Source: Aurantimonas coralicida_A (lineage in GTDB: Bacteria > Pseudomonadota > Alphaproteobacteria > Rhizobiales > Rhizobiaceae). From it: DNA of 64,000 nt. The stretch is from NCBI RefSeq assembly GCF_036016755.1, contig NZ_JAYXIH010000007.1, forward strand, positions 62,001 through 126,000. The letters run 5' to 3'. The translations under genes were made by a program, and so were the position numbers. The notes below the pieces were generated by a model. That model was not told the origin of the DNA. It made no database searches and saw only the letters and a program-made list of their open reading frames with translations. Positions 18,647-26,531 of the stretch are shown piece after piece (position 1 is the first letter of the stretch; each line of letters begins with the position of its first letter).

Positions 18647-19030
18647 ATGGCTGACGGAGCGGGGCAGCGCATCGACAAATGGCTCTTCTTCGCGAGAGTC
18701 GTGAAGTCGCGCAGCCTTGCCCAGAAGCTCGTCCAATCGGGCGGCGTGCGGATCAACCGCGACAAGACGACCAATGGGGCGCGTTTGGTGCGCGCGGACG
18801 ACACGTTGACCGTGTCGATCCACGATACGGTTCGCATCTTGAAGATTCGCGACTGCGGCACCCGCCGCGGGCCGGCGAGCGAAGCGGCGGAATTGTACGA
18901 GGATCTGTCGCCGCCGGAGGAGACAACCAGGCGCAAGGATGCCGAGCTGCCCAAGGGCGGCTACATGCCGCCGAAACGGCCACCGAACAAGAAAGAGCGC
19001 CGCGCGCATGAGCGCCTGCGCTGGGGCTGA
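18647..19030 (+). CDS. S4 RNA-binding domain protein (Hsp15-like)
   Basis: A 127-residue protein with an S4 domain at residues 4-60 (QRIDKWLFFARVVKSRSLAQKLVQSGGVRINRDK), then a strand-rich segment and a basic tail PPKRPPNKKERRAHERLRWG. This is the architecture of Hsp15/HslR, which binds stalled 50S subunits carrying peptidyl-tRNA. It starts 17 bases after the Suv3-like helicase, suggesting a joint role in RNA or ribosome maintenance. The exact target is inferred. Confidence 0.85.
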   Translation: MADGAGQRIDKWLFFARVVKSRSLAQKLVQSGGVRINRDKTTNGARLVRADDTLTVSIHDTVRILKIRDCGTRRGPASEAAELYEDLSPPEETTRRKDAELPKGGYMPPKRPPNKKERRAHERLRWG

Positions 19031-19091
19031 GCGGCCCCGGGGTTGATCGCGCCCGGCTGGTTCCGGCCAGGCGTCACCCGATGGCGACGGC

Positions 19092-19430
19092 TCAGTCGCC
19101 TTCGCCGGGCTCGGGCGAGAAGTATTTCTCGAACTTGCCTTCCTCGCCGTCGAACTTTTCGCCGTCGGCTGGACCTTCCCGCTTGATCGTGATGTTCGGC
19201 CATTTCTCGGCGTATTCGGTGTTGATCGTCAACCATTTGTCGAGGCCCGGCTCGGTGTCCGGCTTGATCGCCTCGGCCGGGCATTCCGGCTCGCACACGC
19301 CGCAGTCGATGCACTCGTCGGGATGGATGACGAGCATGTTGTCGCCCTCGTAGAAACAGTCGACCGGACAAACCTCCACACAGTCCATGTATTTGCACTT
19401 GATGCAGTTGTCGGTCACCAAATAGGTCAT
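19092..19430 (-). CDS. fdxA: 7Fe ferredoxin FdxA
   Basis: A 112-residue electron carrier with one 3Fe-4S and one 4Fe-4S cluster. Cysteines at residues 9, 12, 17, 21 and 25 (CIKCKYMDCVEVCPVDC) and 40, 43, 46 and 50 (CIDCGVCEPECP) give the expected pattern, and the acidic C-terminal extension is typical of FdxA. Start at the ATG at 19430 (MTYLVTDNCIKC, the usual beginning). It lies on the strand opposite to the helicase/S4 pair. Upstream, 19431-19773 (about 340 bases) separates it from trkH and holds no gene; only a weak TTGTCG/TATAAA-like pair around 19645-19672 points to trkH. Confidence 0.96.
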   Translation of the reverse strand: MTYLVTDNCIKCKYMDCVEVCPVDCFYEGDNMLVIHPDECIDCGVCEPECPAEAIKPDTEPGLDKWLTINTEYAEKWPNITIKREGPADGEKFDGEEGKFEKYFSPEPGEGD

Positions 19431-19773
19431 GACGGAACCTCGGTCTTGTCGGACCCCGTTCGGAAGGGGCCGGTCCTTGCGCGAGCGACAGTGCCGGCTC
19501 GAACGCCGGCGCATCCTCGTTTCGCCCGGACGTAACCGCTCGCTCGAAGGCTGACAAGGGCAAAGCATGTCGCGGCATGGGCACTTCGGCGGAATGGATT
19601 TCTACGCGCCGGGCAAACGCCGCCCGCGTCGCAGACGCCCCCCAGTTGTCGACGTCGCAGCGCAGGTATAAAAGCGCGCGCACGCCGTCCGGCTGGCCGG
19701 ATCGCGGCGACCCTTTCGGGAGCTTCCCATTCTCCGAACCACCTTCCATACGGCGTCGATCTTCGGACTGGCC

Positions 19774-21171
19774 TTGGCCGGAGCCATGCTGGTTCCGGCG
19801 TTGACGGATTTCGCCAAGGCCAATGACGACTGGCGAATTTTCGTGTTTTCCGCCGTCCTCGTCGCGATCATCTGCATCCTCGTCGCCGCCGCCACTCGGG
19901 GCGAACGCGTTCCGTTCACGCCCCGCCTCGGCTTCCTGCTGGTAACGTCGGTATGGTTGGTTACCGCCGGCATCGGCGCCCTGCCGCTATATTTCGGCTC
20001 GGTCAACGTCAGCTTCGCCGGTGCCTTCTTCGAATCCATGTCCGGCCTGACGACGACTGGATCGACCGTGATTTCCGGTCTCGACGCACTCCCGCCGGGC
20101 CTTCTTTTGTGGCGCTCGCTGCTGCAATGGCTCGGCGGCATCGGCATCATCGGCATGGCGATTCTGATCCTGCCGTCGATCCGGGGCGGCGGTCTCTCCC
20201 TGTTCCACATGGAGAGTTCGGACAAATCCGAGAAGATCCTGCCGCGCGTCAACCAGTTGGCGGCCGGCCTGATGGCCGCCTATGCGGTGCTGACGGTGCT
20301 CTGCGTCATGGCTTATGCGGCCCTTGGCATGAGCTTCTTCGATGCCGTGAACCATGCGATGACGACGTTGGCGACCGGCGGGTTTTCGACCCACGACTCC
20401 TCGATGGGCTATTTCGACGACAACCGCATCCTGGCTGTATCCAGCCTGTTCATGGTGCTCGCCTCGCTTCCCTTCGTGATCTACATCCGGGCGCTGCTGC
20501 CGCTCCGGTTCCAGCGCTGGAACGATCCGCAGATTCCGGTTTTCCTGACGACCTGCCTCGTGCTGAGCGTCGCTTTGGCCGCTACCCGCCATGCTCTCAA
20601 CGCGACGCCCTTCAACGAGGCGTTCGTCAGTTCGGCGTTCAACCTCATTTCGGTGATCACCACCACCGGGTTTGCGTCAGAGGACTATACGCTCTGGTCG
20701 AACGCCGCGACGGGCGTCTTCTTCCTCGCCATGTTCCTGGGCGGTTGCGCCGGGTCTACGGCCGGCGGGATCAAGGCCAACCGGCTGGTCATCCTCTTCC
20801 TCCTCGTCAAGGCCAGCGCCCGGGGGCTGTTCCGCCCGCACGCGATTCGACGCCTGCGCTACGGCAATCAGGAGGTGACGCCGGAATTGCTGCAGACCGT
20901 GACGCTGTTCGTCTTGTTGTTTTTCGGTGTCCTGCTGACCGGCACCGTCGTGCTGACCTCGCTCGGGCTCGACTTTCTGACAGCCTTTTCCGGGGCGCTG
21001 ACGGCGCTCGCCAATGTCGGTCCGGGATTTGGCCAGATCATCGGCCCGGCCGGCAATTTCGGCAAATTCTCCGATTCGACGCTCTGGGTGCTCTCGGCAA
21101 TCATGCTGCTCGGGCGGCTCGAGATCGTGACGGTTCTCGTTCTCCTCTTCCCCGCGACCTGGATCGATTGA
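19774..21171 (+). CDS. trkH: TrkH-family potassium uptake membrane protein
   Basis: The channel subunit of a Trk/Ktr potassium system, working with a TrkA-type NAD-binding subunit not seen here. There are about ten hydrophobic segments and four pore loops with selectivity-filter glycines: MSGLTTTGSTV, TTLATGGFSTHDSS, SVITTTGFASEDY and ALANVGPGFG. The first usual codon is TTG at 19774, then ATG at 19786, and neither has a well-placed ribosome site. The frame continues upstream as LRTTFHTASIFGLA, the start expected for TrkH, back to an ATT at 19729 with GGGAG six bases before it (see findings). A stop at 19669 limits the extension. Confidence 0.92.
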   Translation: MAGAMLVPALTDFAKANDDWRIFVFSAVLVAIICILVAAATRGERVPFTPRLGFLLVTSVWLVTAGIGALPLYFGSVNVSFAGAFFESMSGLTTTGSTVISGLDALPPGLLLWRSLLQWLGGIGIIGMAILILPSIRGGGLSLFHMESSDKSEKILPRVNQLAAGLMAAYAVLTVLCVMAYAALGMSFFDAVNHAMTTLATGGFSTHDSSMGYFDDNRILAVSSLFMVLASLPFVIYIRALLPLRFQRWNDPQIPVFLTTCLVLSVALAATRHALNATPFNEAFVSSAFNLISVITTTGFASEDYTLWSNAATGVFFLAMFLGGCAGSTAGGIKANRLVILFLLVKASARGLFRPHAIRRLRYGNQEVTPELLQTVTLFVLLFFGVLLTGTVVLTSLGLDFLTAFSGALTALANVGPGFGQIIGPAGNFGKFSDSTLWVLSAIMLLGRLEIVTVLVLLFPATWID

Positions 21172-21277
21172 ACGTCGCGGAGCTTCTTTGACGCCGCGAC
21201 GTTCGACGTCGCCGCACGAGGGTGGAGCCGCCGGTCGCAACGCCTCGCCTACCAGGGTGCCGAGAGTTCGAGACGAA

Positions 21278-21322
21278 TGGTGATCCCGACTGGATTCGAA
21301 CCAGTGACCCTCAGATTAGGAA
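21278..21322. repeat. Left attachment site (45-bp tRNA-Arg 3' fragment)
   Basis: Identical over 45 bases to 43468-43512. It covers the tRNA from its anticodon loop to the encoded CCA, then diverges on the element side. The 306-base gap 21172-21477 holds only this site and the integrase-arm repeats. Confidence 0.93.
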
Positions 21323-21426
21323 ACAGCGGGGACGGGTGATCATAAGTGTGCGGGAAGCGTCGTGCGGTCTTGCGTTGCAGGCGAAACGTGCGATACCCTC
21401 AGTCGAAAGTGATTGAGAGAAATCAT

Positions 21427-21461
21427 TGGGAAGCGTGAGAATGCTTCCCAATCGCTTCCCA
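21427..21461. repeat. Left integrase arm-type sites (GCTTCCCA x3)
   Basis: The octamer GCTTCCCA occurs inverted at 21427-21434 and direct at 21443-21450 and 21454-21461, the two direct copies 11 bases apart (one helical turn). The same set occurs at 43393-43430 beside the right att site. Arm-site function for integrase or excisionase binding is inferred from position and symmetry. The last copy is 16 bases before the integrase start, so it may also autoregulate int. Confidence 0.6.
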
Positions 21462-21477
21462 GACGGACACCGCCCTT

Positions 21478-22716
21478 ATGCGTCTCACTGGCCCAAACGT
21501 GTCGAAACTGTCGCTGCCAGACGGTAAATCCGAGATGATCGTGTTCGACGATGCGCTGCCCGGCTTTGGCGTTCGCATGCGTTCCGGCGGCAAACGTGTC
21601 TGGGTCGCGCAGTATCGCGTCGGATCAAAGCAGCGGCGCGTTACCATTGGCAACGTCGAGGCAATCGGAGCGGATAGGGCTCGCGCAGCGGCGAAAGATA
21701 TCCTTGCGAAAGTTCAGCTCGGCGATGATCCTCAGTCGGTAAAAGCCGCTGAGCGCAAGCGGGCGGCGACGACGACCGGATCTGTCGCAGAGCTATATCT
21801 CGCTGGTCCCGCGAAATCTCGCCTGCGCGACCGCAGCTACCACGAGGTCGATCGTCATCTGCGCGTCCACTGGAAGCCGCTCTGCGACATCCCGATCCAT
21901 CTCGTAACGCGAAGCGACATCGCCACCCGCCTGAATACCATCGCAAGGGACAGCGGTCCGTTCGCCGCCAATCGTGCGCGCGCGACCCTTTCAGCGCTTT
22001 TCGGCTGGGCAATGCGTGAAGGCATTGTCGAGGCGAACCCCGTCATAGGCACGAACAAGGCGACGGCGGAGGTTTCTCGCGACCGCGTGCTGTCCGATGA
22101 CGAACTGCGACTGATCTGGCAGCTTTGCGGATCTGCTGATTACGGTCGGATCGTGCGCCTGCTCATACTGACAGGGCAGCGACGGGAAGAAGTTGCTGGC
22201 ATGCGATGGTCGGAACTGGATCTCGCCAAAGCGGCCTGGAGCCTTCCGAAAGAGCGGACGAAAAACAGCTTGCCCCACGACGTTCCGCTATCGCCAGCGG
22301 CGGTCGATATCCTGGCGGGCGTTCCAAAGCGCGAGGGGCGCGACCTTGTGTTCGGGGAGGGCGAAGGACCGTTCTCCGGCTGGAGCAAGGCAAAAATCGC
22401 GCTCGACGCCCGTGTGGCAAAGGAGCGAACGCAGGATACGGATGCGTCGACGGCGCGAGGGGCAAATGAAGTCTCGAAACACGTCGCACCATGGCGCCTG
22501 CACGATATCCGCCGGACGGTCGCCACCCGTCTCGGTGACCTCGGCGTTCTACCGCATGTCGTCGAGGCGGTACTCAATCACGTCAGCGGGCACAGGGCCG
22601 GCGTCGCCGGGATCTACAATCGCGCGGCCTACGCGAAGGAAAAGCGGGAGGCTTTGGAAACGTGGGGTGCAGCGGTTCAGCGCGCCGCAAAAGAGGAGGC
22701 CCTTGCGCATGAATGA
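21478..22716 (+). CDS. int: Tyrosine site-specific integrase
   Basis: A 412-residue phage-type integrase that would catalyse integration and excision at the tRNA-Arg gene. An N-terminal arm-binding domain of the DUF4102 type (about 1-85; GFGVRMRSGGKRVWVAQYRVG) is followed by a SAM-like core-binding domain (100-185) and the catalytic domain. Catalytic residues are Arg235 (LTGQRREEV), His342 and Arg345 (LHDIRRT), His372 and the nucleophile Tyr380 (AGIYNRA). All are present and the length is full, so the enzyme looks active. The following gene overlaps its stop by 8 bases. Confidence 0.95.
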   Translation: MRLTGPNVSKLSLPDGKSEMIVFDDALPGFGVRMRSGGKRVWVAQYRVGSKQRRVTIGNVEAIGADRARAAAKDILAKVQLGDDPQSVKAAERKRAATTTGSVAELYLAGPAKSRLRDRSYHEVDRHLRVHWKPLCDIPIHLVTRSDIATRLNTIARDSGPFAANRARATLSALFGWAMREGIVEANPVIGTNKATAEVSRDRVLSDDELRLIWQLCGSADYGRIVRLLILTGQRREEVAGMRWSELDLAKAAWSLPKERTKNSLPHDVPLSPAAVDILAGVPKREGRDLVFGEGEGPFSGWSKAKIALDARVAKERTQDTDASTARGANEVSKHVAPWRLHDIRRTVATRLGDLGVLPHVVEAVLNHVSGHRAGVAGIYNRAAYAKEKREALETWGAAVQRAAKEEALAHE

Positions 22717-23824
22717 CGCTGAAATGACATCCGAAGATGGCGGATCGGAAGCGTCGACTGAAGCGCCGAACCCTGAAGATTTTGATCCGAACTCCGAGGT
22801 CTACTGGACGCTACCGATGGTGCTCGCTTGGATCGTTTACCGGGACAGCGGCGAGGTTCGCCAAATGTGGGATCAGTACCGCTCTAGGTGCATGGACGAT
22901 GCCGGTACCGCAACAGTTTCATTGCTCCACATCGCTTTTCTCGTGAACGAAGACGAGCGTAGCATTGCGATGTCACCCGCCAAGGCGGAGCGCGCGCTTC
23001 TAGGAACACTGGCTGTGGGATCGATTGCCGCTTGGGGCATACCGCTCGATGGCGAGCTACGTGTAGAAATTCCGGAAAGCGAATGGGCGGACTTCGGCTT
23101 CTTCGAGGGCACCGGAAGCCGAGATGAGGTGCGGGCAGGGCCGTTCGGCCATGGTTATCATTCGGTCCTGCTAAAATCACGAGCGGTCCGGCAGGCGTGG
23201 CCGGCCATTCAGCCGCCTGTCCCCTTCTCGTATGAAATCGACGAGCTCGAACGCTTGCCATTGTTCCAGGCGGTGATTTGGTGCGCGACTGGCGGCGCCG
23301 AAACGACGAACGAAGAGGTTGAGCAGCTCGGCTACATCAGTCAGGGAGAGAAGATCCTCTTCCCGCTTCTCGCACGAGGGAATATTGCTGCTACTGGCGA
23401 GCGACCGGGAGACCTTATCCGAGAGGATATACCGAAGAGCTTCTGGGAGCGCGCTGCCTCAGAGCGTGCCGATGACCTGATACACTTTGTCGACTACACC
23501 AGAGACGGCATCGAACCCTTTGGTGCAACAGCCATGAGATGGCATTCCATCAAGATCGAATTTTCAGCGCTTCGATCTGAGATTTTCCCGCACGCCTCTC
23601 CTGATGCTCGGACCGTGAGCGGGCAAAAGCGAAGGCGTCGCAAAGGAGGGCAGATCGCTTCAGTTCTAGAAATAATCAAAGATGAGTTTCCGGATGGGCT
23701 GACCGGAAGCATCTCGAACAGGGCCGTCAACGAGCGCATCAAGAAGCGTTTAAGTCCCGAGACATCTCCGAAGTCGATACAGCGCGCTATCGGAGAAGCT
23801 CGGAGTGGACAAGAAGGACATTAA
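22709..23824 (+). CDS. Integrase-linked protein of unknown function
   Basis: 371 residues from the ATG at 22709, which overlaps the int stop and has AGAGGAGG ten bases upstream. It is acidic at the N-terminus, then WTLPMVLAWIVYRDSGEVRQMWDQYR and a Trp-rich middle. The C-terminus (about 310-371) is basic (GQKRRRRKGG) followed by a winged-helix-like segment IASVLEIIKDEFPDG...SPETSPKSIQRAIG, which suggests DNA binding. Translational coupling to int suggests a role in recombination or its control. I recognise no named family. Confidence 0.75.
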   Translation: MNDAEMTSEDGGSEASTEAPNPEDFDPNSEVYWTLPMVLAWIVYRDSGEVRQMWDQYRSRCMDDAGTATVSLLHIAFLVNEDERSIAMSPAKAERALLGTLAVGSIAAWGIPLDGELRVEIPESEWADFGFFEGTGSRDEVRAGPFGHGYHSVLLKSRAVRQAWPAIQPPVPFSYEIDELERLPLFQAVIWCATGGAETTNEEVEQLGYISQGEKILFPLLARGNIAATGERPGDLIREDIPKSFWERAASERADDLIHFVDYTRDGIEPFGATAMRWHSIKIEFSALRSEIFPHASPDARTVSGQKRRRRKGGQIASVLEIIKDEFPDGLTGSISNRAVNERIKKRLSPETSPKSIQRAIGEARSGQEGH

Positions 23825-23923
23825 GGACAAGTCCTTGTTGTCGCGAGACATTCTGCTTCCGTAAGCGCACTTTCGCCCTCGTCAGCCGACGCACTTCCGC
23901 ATCGGTCATGGACGAGGACCCCG

Positions 23924-24145
23924 ATGAGCAATCTCGAACATCTGCCACCAGATCTCGCCCGCCACCGGGTGATTGGATCGGCCGAAGCAGCGGCCATCTG
24001 CAATATCAGCCTGCCGCATTGGCGCCGTCTCTACCGGGCCGGCAAAGCGCCTGCTCCCATCCGCCTCAGCGAGCGCAAGCTCGGCTGGCGCGTCGGCGAT
24101 CTGATCGCCTGGCTTGATGCCGCTCCTACGAGGGAGGCGGCGTAG
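23924..24145 (+). CDS. AlpA-family helix-turn-helix regulator
   Basis: 73 residues with the MerR/AlpA-like pattern VIGSAEAAAICNISLPHWRRLYRAGKAPAPIRLSERKLGWRVGDLIAWLD. AlpA-type proteins of phages and islands activate integrase or excisionase genes or act as excisionases. GAGGA precedes the ATG. It is first in the tightly packed rightward block 23924-25771. Confidence 0.8.
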   Translation: MSNLEHLPPDLARHRVIGSAEAAAICNISLPHWRRLYRAGKAPAPIRLSERKLGWRVGDLIAWLDAAPTREAA

Positions 24146-24149
24146 GACC

Positions 24150-24350
24150 ATGCTCAACCAAGAGAAAACCCGGCGGCGCGTTGCTGCGCCGACCGGGTCT
24201 CCGAAGTTGTTCGCTGCCGTGAACACATCGGAATATGTCACATCCCACCTCAATCTTCAAGCTGCTCGGATCGCGCGCCATTGGGGCGTGAGTGATGCCG
24301 TCGCGCGCCTTCTCGCCGAGCACTGCTTTGCGAAAGGAACGCTCCGATGA
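24150..24350 (+). CDS. Small hypothetical protein of the element
   Basis: 66 residues (MLNQEKTRRRVAAPTG...). Its C-terminal half, LQAARIARHWGVSDAVARLLAEHCF, has the look of a short helix-turn-helix. It starts 5 bases after the AlpA-like gene and overlaps the next gene by ATGA, so it is translated in the same unit. No family recognised. Confidence 0.6.
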   Translation: MLNQEKTRRRVAAPTGSPKLFAAVNTSEYVTSHLNLQAARIARHWGVSDAVARLLAEHCFAKGTLR

Positions 24351-24646
24351 GCAACCGCTACTCAATTCGCGCCCGCGTCCTTCCGGACGGGCAGCCCATG
24401 ACGATTGTCGGCCGTGACGCTTGGGCACTGGAACAACTCTTGGCAGCGGGCGAGAGGGGTTGCACCCCCATCGATCGGCCGGCCCCAAGGTGGAGTCACT
24501 ACGTCTGGAAACTCCGGACAAAGCACGGGATCGTCATCGAGACCATCGACGAGTCCCATGGCGGCACCTTTGCCGGACATCACGCTCGATACGTTCTTTG
24601 GAGCGAGGTCGAGGTCTTGTCAGCGGTGACGGCGGAGGCGGCATAG
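24347..24646 (+). CDS. Hypothetical winged-helix-like protein
   Basis: 99 residues. A segment LEQLLAAGERGCTPIDRPAPRWSHYVWKLRTKHGIVIETIDESHGGTFAGHHARYVL reads like a winged helix-turn-helix: two helices, a recognition helix and a beta wing with a histidine-glycine turn. DNA binding is inferred. It overlaps both neighbours by 1-4 bases. Confidence 0.6.
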   Translation: MSNRYSIRARVLPDGQPMTIVGRDAWALEQLLAAGERGCTPIDRPAPRWSHYVWKLRTKHGIVIETIDESHGGTFAGHHARYVLWSEVEVLSAVTAEAA

Positions 24647-24813
24647 TGTCGACTTCCCTCCCTGAGGCCCGGATCAGCGAGGCAGCCGAATGGCTGTCTC
24701 GCCAGTCGCCGCGCCCGTCACCGGTCGTGCCCGCATTGCGGGCTCGGTTCGACCTCACCGCTGTCGAAGCTTGCGCGGCAATCCGGGCATCCCAGAAAGG
24801 GGGGCCTCAATGA
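24646..24813 (+). CDS. Small hypothetical protein (GTG start)
   Basis: 55 residues beginning MSTSLPEARISEAAEWLSRQ. The GTG at 24646 shares its first base with the previous stop (TAGTG), and the gene ends in an ATGA overlap with the next. The C-terminus FDLTAVEACAAIRAS is helical. No family recognised; support comes mainly from the tight packing. Confidence 0.5.
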   Translation: MSTSLPEARISEAAEWLSRQSPRPSPVVPALRARFDLTAVEACAAIRASQKGGPQ

Positions 24814-25496
24814 GCGGCATCGCTTCGAAAGCCTCGCCTGCGCGAGAGCGCCGGGCTGCGCTCCGCGTGGTCAACAGCATCAACGAGGACGGCGCTTCGG
24901 CGCCTCCTTCCATCTGCTATGACGATTCAGCGCTTCCGAGCTTCACGAGCTGGAAGCTGGATCTCCTGGAGACGGTGAACGCCGATCCGCAGACGGACCC
25001 TTTCTGTCTGGCGGTGCTGGAGGCGTACCTGCACTTCGCGAACCGCAAGAGCCGGACGGCATATCTCGCTGAAAACGACCTAATCGTTCGAACCAGCCTG
25101 GTCCCGAGGGTACTCAGGAAGGCAAAGCAGCGGCTGGTGAAGCTCGGCTACCTGAAGCTGAAGGGCAAATCGAAGAAGGGGGTCGTCATCTACGCCATCG
25201 ACAATCCGCGCCGCGGCATCATTCACGACCACATGCTCATCGCGGCCGAAAAGCTGAAGGACATGGAGGCCGAAAAGAAGGAACGGGAGCGGCTTCGCAG
25301 GGCTAATGGGGGGAGCCGATCAGCGCCCCCCATTATAGGCAAAGGGGGTGCTGATTGGCACCTGACAGGGGGGGCCGATCAGCACCCCAAACACCTATAT
25401 CGAACACCTACATCTAAGATTATCTCTGAAAGGGAGAGCGATCAAAAGGGCGATCCGTGGCGCGTCTATGTCGACGTTTTGGAGCCACTGAAATGA
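24810..25496 (+). CDS. Replication-initiator-like helix-turn-helix protein
   Basis: 228 residues from the ATG overlapping the previous stop. The core (about 45-140) reads SFTSWKLDLLETVNADPQTDPFCLAVLEAYLHFANRKSRTAYLAENDLIVRTSL...RLVKLGYLKL, a winged-helix domain of the sort found in phage and plasmid initiators. A charged helix MEAEKKERERLRR follows, then a short repeated peptide (GGSRSAPP, GGADWHL, GGADQHP) encoded by iteron-like DNA repeats at 25307-25388. In lambdoid phages the origin iterons lie inside the initiator gene in the same way. Initiator function is inference; no catalytic motif is visible. Confidence 0.6.
   Translation: MSGIASKASPARERRAALRVVNSINEDGASAPPSICYDDSALPSFTSWKLDLLETVNADPQTDPFCLAVLEAYLHFANRKSRTAYLAENDLIVRTSLVPRVLRKAKQRLVKLGYLKLKGKSKKGVVIYAIDNPRRGIIHDHMLIAAEKLKDMEAEKKERERLRRANGGSRSAPPIIGKGGADWHLTGGADQHPKHLYRTPTSKIISERESDQKGDPWRVYVDVLEPLK
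25307..25388. repeat. Iteron-like repeats, candidate replication origin of the element
   Basis: Three related imperfect palindromes at 25307-25332, 25344-25363 and 25368-25388. Each has a G-run, a core close to GC(C/T)GAT(C/T)(A/G)GC, and a C-run. The first is symmetric at 11 of 13 paired positions. Core centres are 35 and 24 bases apart. An AT-richer stretch follows at about 25390-25440, as expected for a melting region. Origin function is inferred. Confidence 0.5.
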
Positions 25497-25771
25497 CCGG
25501 CGCCGCTCCGATCCTGATGCGGCCGGACGAGTGTCTGAACATCAAGCGGGCCGCCGACCACGCCAGGAAATGCGACAGGACCATTCGGCGCTGGATCAAG
25601 CAGCACGGCATCGGTAGGCAATCGGCGGATGGTGGCCCGTACGACGTGAGCCTGCCGGCGCTGGAGATGGTGATGCACGGCGACCTTGATGCGTTGGAGC
25701 TATTGCGGGCTGGTCATCGGTCGCTGCCGGAGGTGCGGCGGTATTTCGAGTTTCTGGGGCTTCAAGGGTGA
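25493..25771 (+). CDS. Small helix-turn-helix protein
   Basis: 92 residues, ATGA overlap with the initiator-like gene. LNIKRAADHARKCDRTIRRWIKQHGIGRQSADGGPYDVSLPALEMVMHGD resembles an excisionase/MerR-like DNA-binding helix pair. It is last in the rightward block and converges on the leftward gene pair, with stop codons 4 bases apart. Function unknown. Confidence 0.6.
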   Translation: MTGAAPILMRPDECLNIKRAADHARKCDRTIRRWIKQHGIGRQSADGGPYDVSLPALEMVMHGDLDALELLRAGHRSLPEVRRYFEFLGLQG

Positions 25772-25775
25772 ATAT

Positions 25776-26531
25776 CTAAGCGGCCTTAGGTTGCAAAGCT
25801 GCTCCTCGATATGCGGCCGCGCCGCTTCGGAGCGGAATGATCTTCGCGGTGCGTCCGAGTAGTGCAAGATGCGGGGTGGAAGCTTCGTCGGTGACCACCG
25901 CAATTCGGCTCGGAGCCGAATCTCCGAGGTCCCTAACGTCCAAGAATTTTGAAACAGCGTGATGGACGGCGCTCGTGTGAGGAACGACTACATCGAAGAC
26001 AGCTTGCCGATCGTCCTTCGCGACTATCGCGTCGAATTCCCAAGACGCTGACGCGCCAACCACTGAGCCCTCCCTGATGATCTCAGTTTGAGGAAAGACC
26101 TTTTCGAGTTTCATCCATAGCGAAGCCCGCTGATCCTCGGCTCGCTTTTCGGACAGGCGCTCAGCGGTCTCCTGAACAGCAGCCTTAGACGCGTTAGCGA
26201 CTGCCATAGTGGCCATCACCAGCGCTGGGCGAGGCACCTCGATGTCAAATATCATATCGCTGTCGAACCGCACGTCGAACCGCGACGCGGTCTGCCGTGC
26301 AATCCGAGTGAAGATGCGCTCGCCTCCGAGAAGGTCCGCCTCACGTCGGCCGGCGCCAAAGTCCGAAACGAAGAAGCCGAACTCTGACTCTGCGATCCGA
26401 ATGACGACCCTTCCGCCGCCCGGATACAGGAGCGGTGTTACGATCATGGCGCCTTCATTGCTCGATGTTGCGAAGGCGAGAGCGCGTGCGACTTCCTCGG
26501 CAACCGAGGAAATGGAAAGTTCGTTCAGCAC
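25776..26531 (-). CDS. DUF1828-like protein, second gene of the leftward pair
   Basis: 251 residues. The N-terminal half (about 1-95) has alternating strands with GGGRVVIRIAESEFGFFVSDFGAGRREADLLGG, resembling the DUF1828 fold. The C-terminal half (WEFDAIVAKDDRQAVFDVVVPHTSAVHHAVSKFLDVRDL...SRIAVV) has the alternating hydrophobic pattern of a nuclease-like or ligand-binding domain. The start is the GTG at 26531: GGAGGG stands five bases before it and it overlaps the upstream stop by 7 bases, so the two genes are coupled. The family match is weak and the function unknown. Confidence 0.65.
   Translation of the reverse strand: MLNELSISSVAEEVARALAFATSSNEGAMIVTPLLYPGGGRVVIRIAESEFGFFVSDFGAGRREADLLGGERIFTRIARQTASRFDVRFDSDMIFDIEVPRPALVMATMAVANASKAAVQETAERLSEKRAEDQRASLWMKLEKVFPQTEIIREGSVVGASASWEFDAIVAKDDRQAVFDVVVPHTSAVHHAVSKFLDVRDLGDSAPSRIAVVTDEASTPHLALLGRTAKIIPLRSGAAAYRGAALQPKAA

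Noticed and set aside
25307..25388. CRISPR-like short repeats
   Set aside because: Only three imperfect palindromes at unequal spacing within a coding frame; no spacers of constant length and no cas genes. No CRISPR array was seen anywhere in the window.
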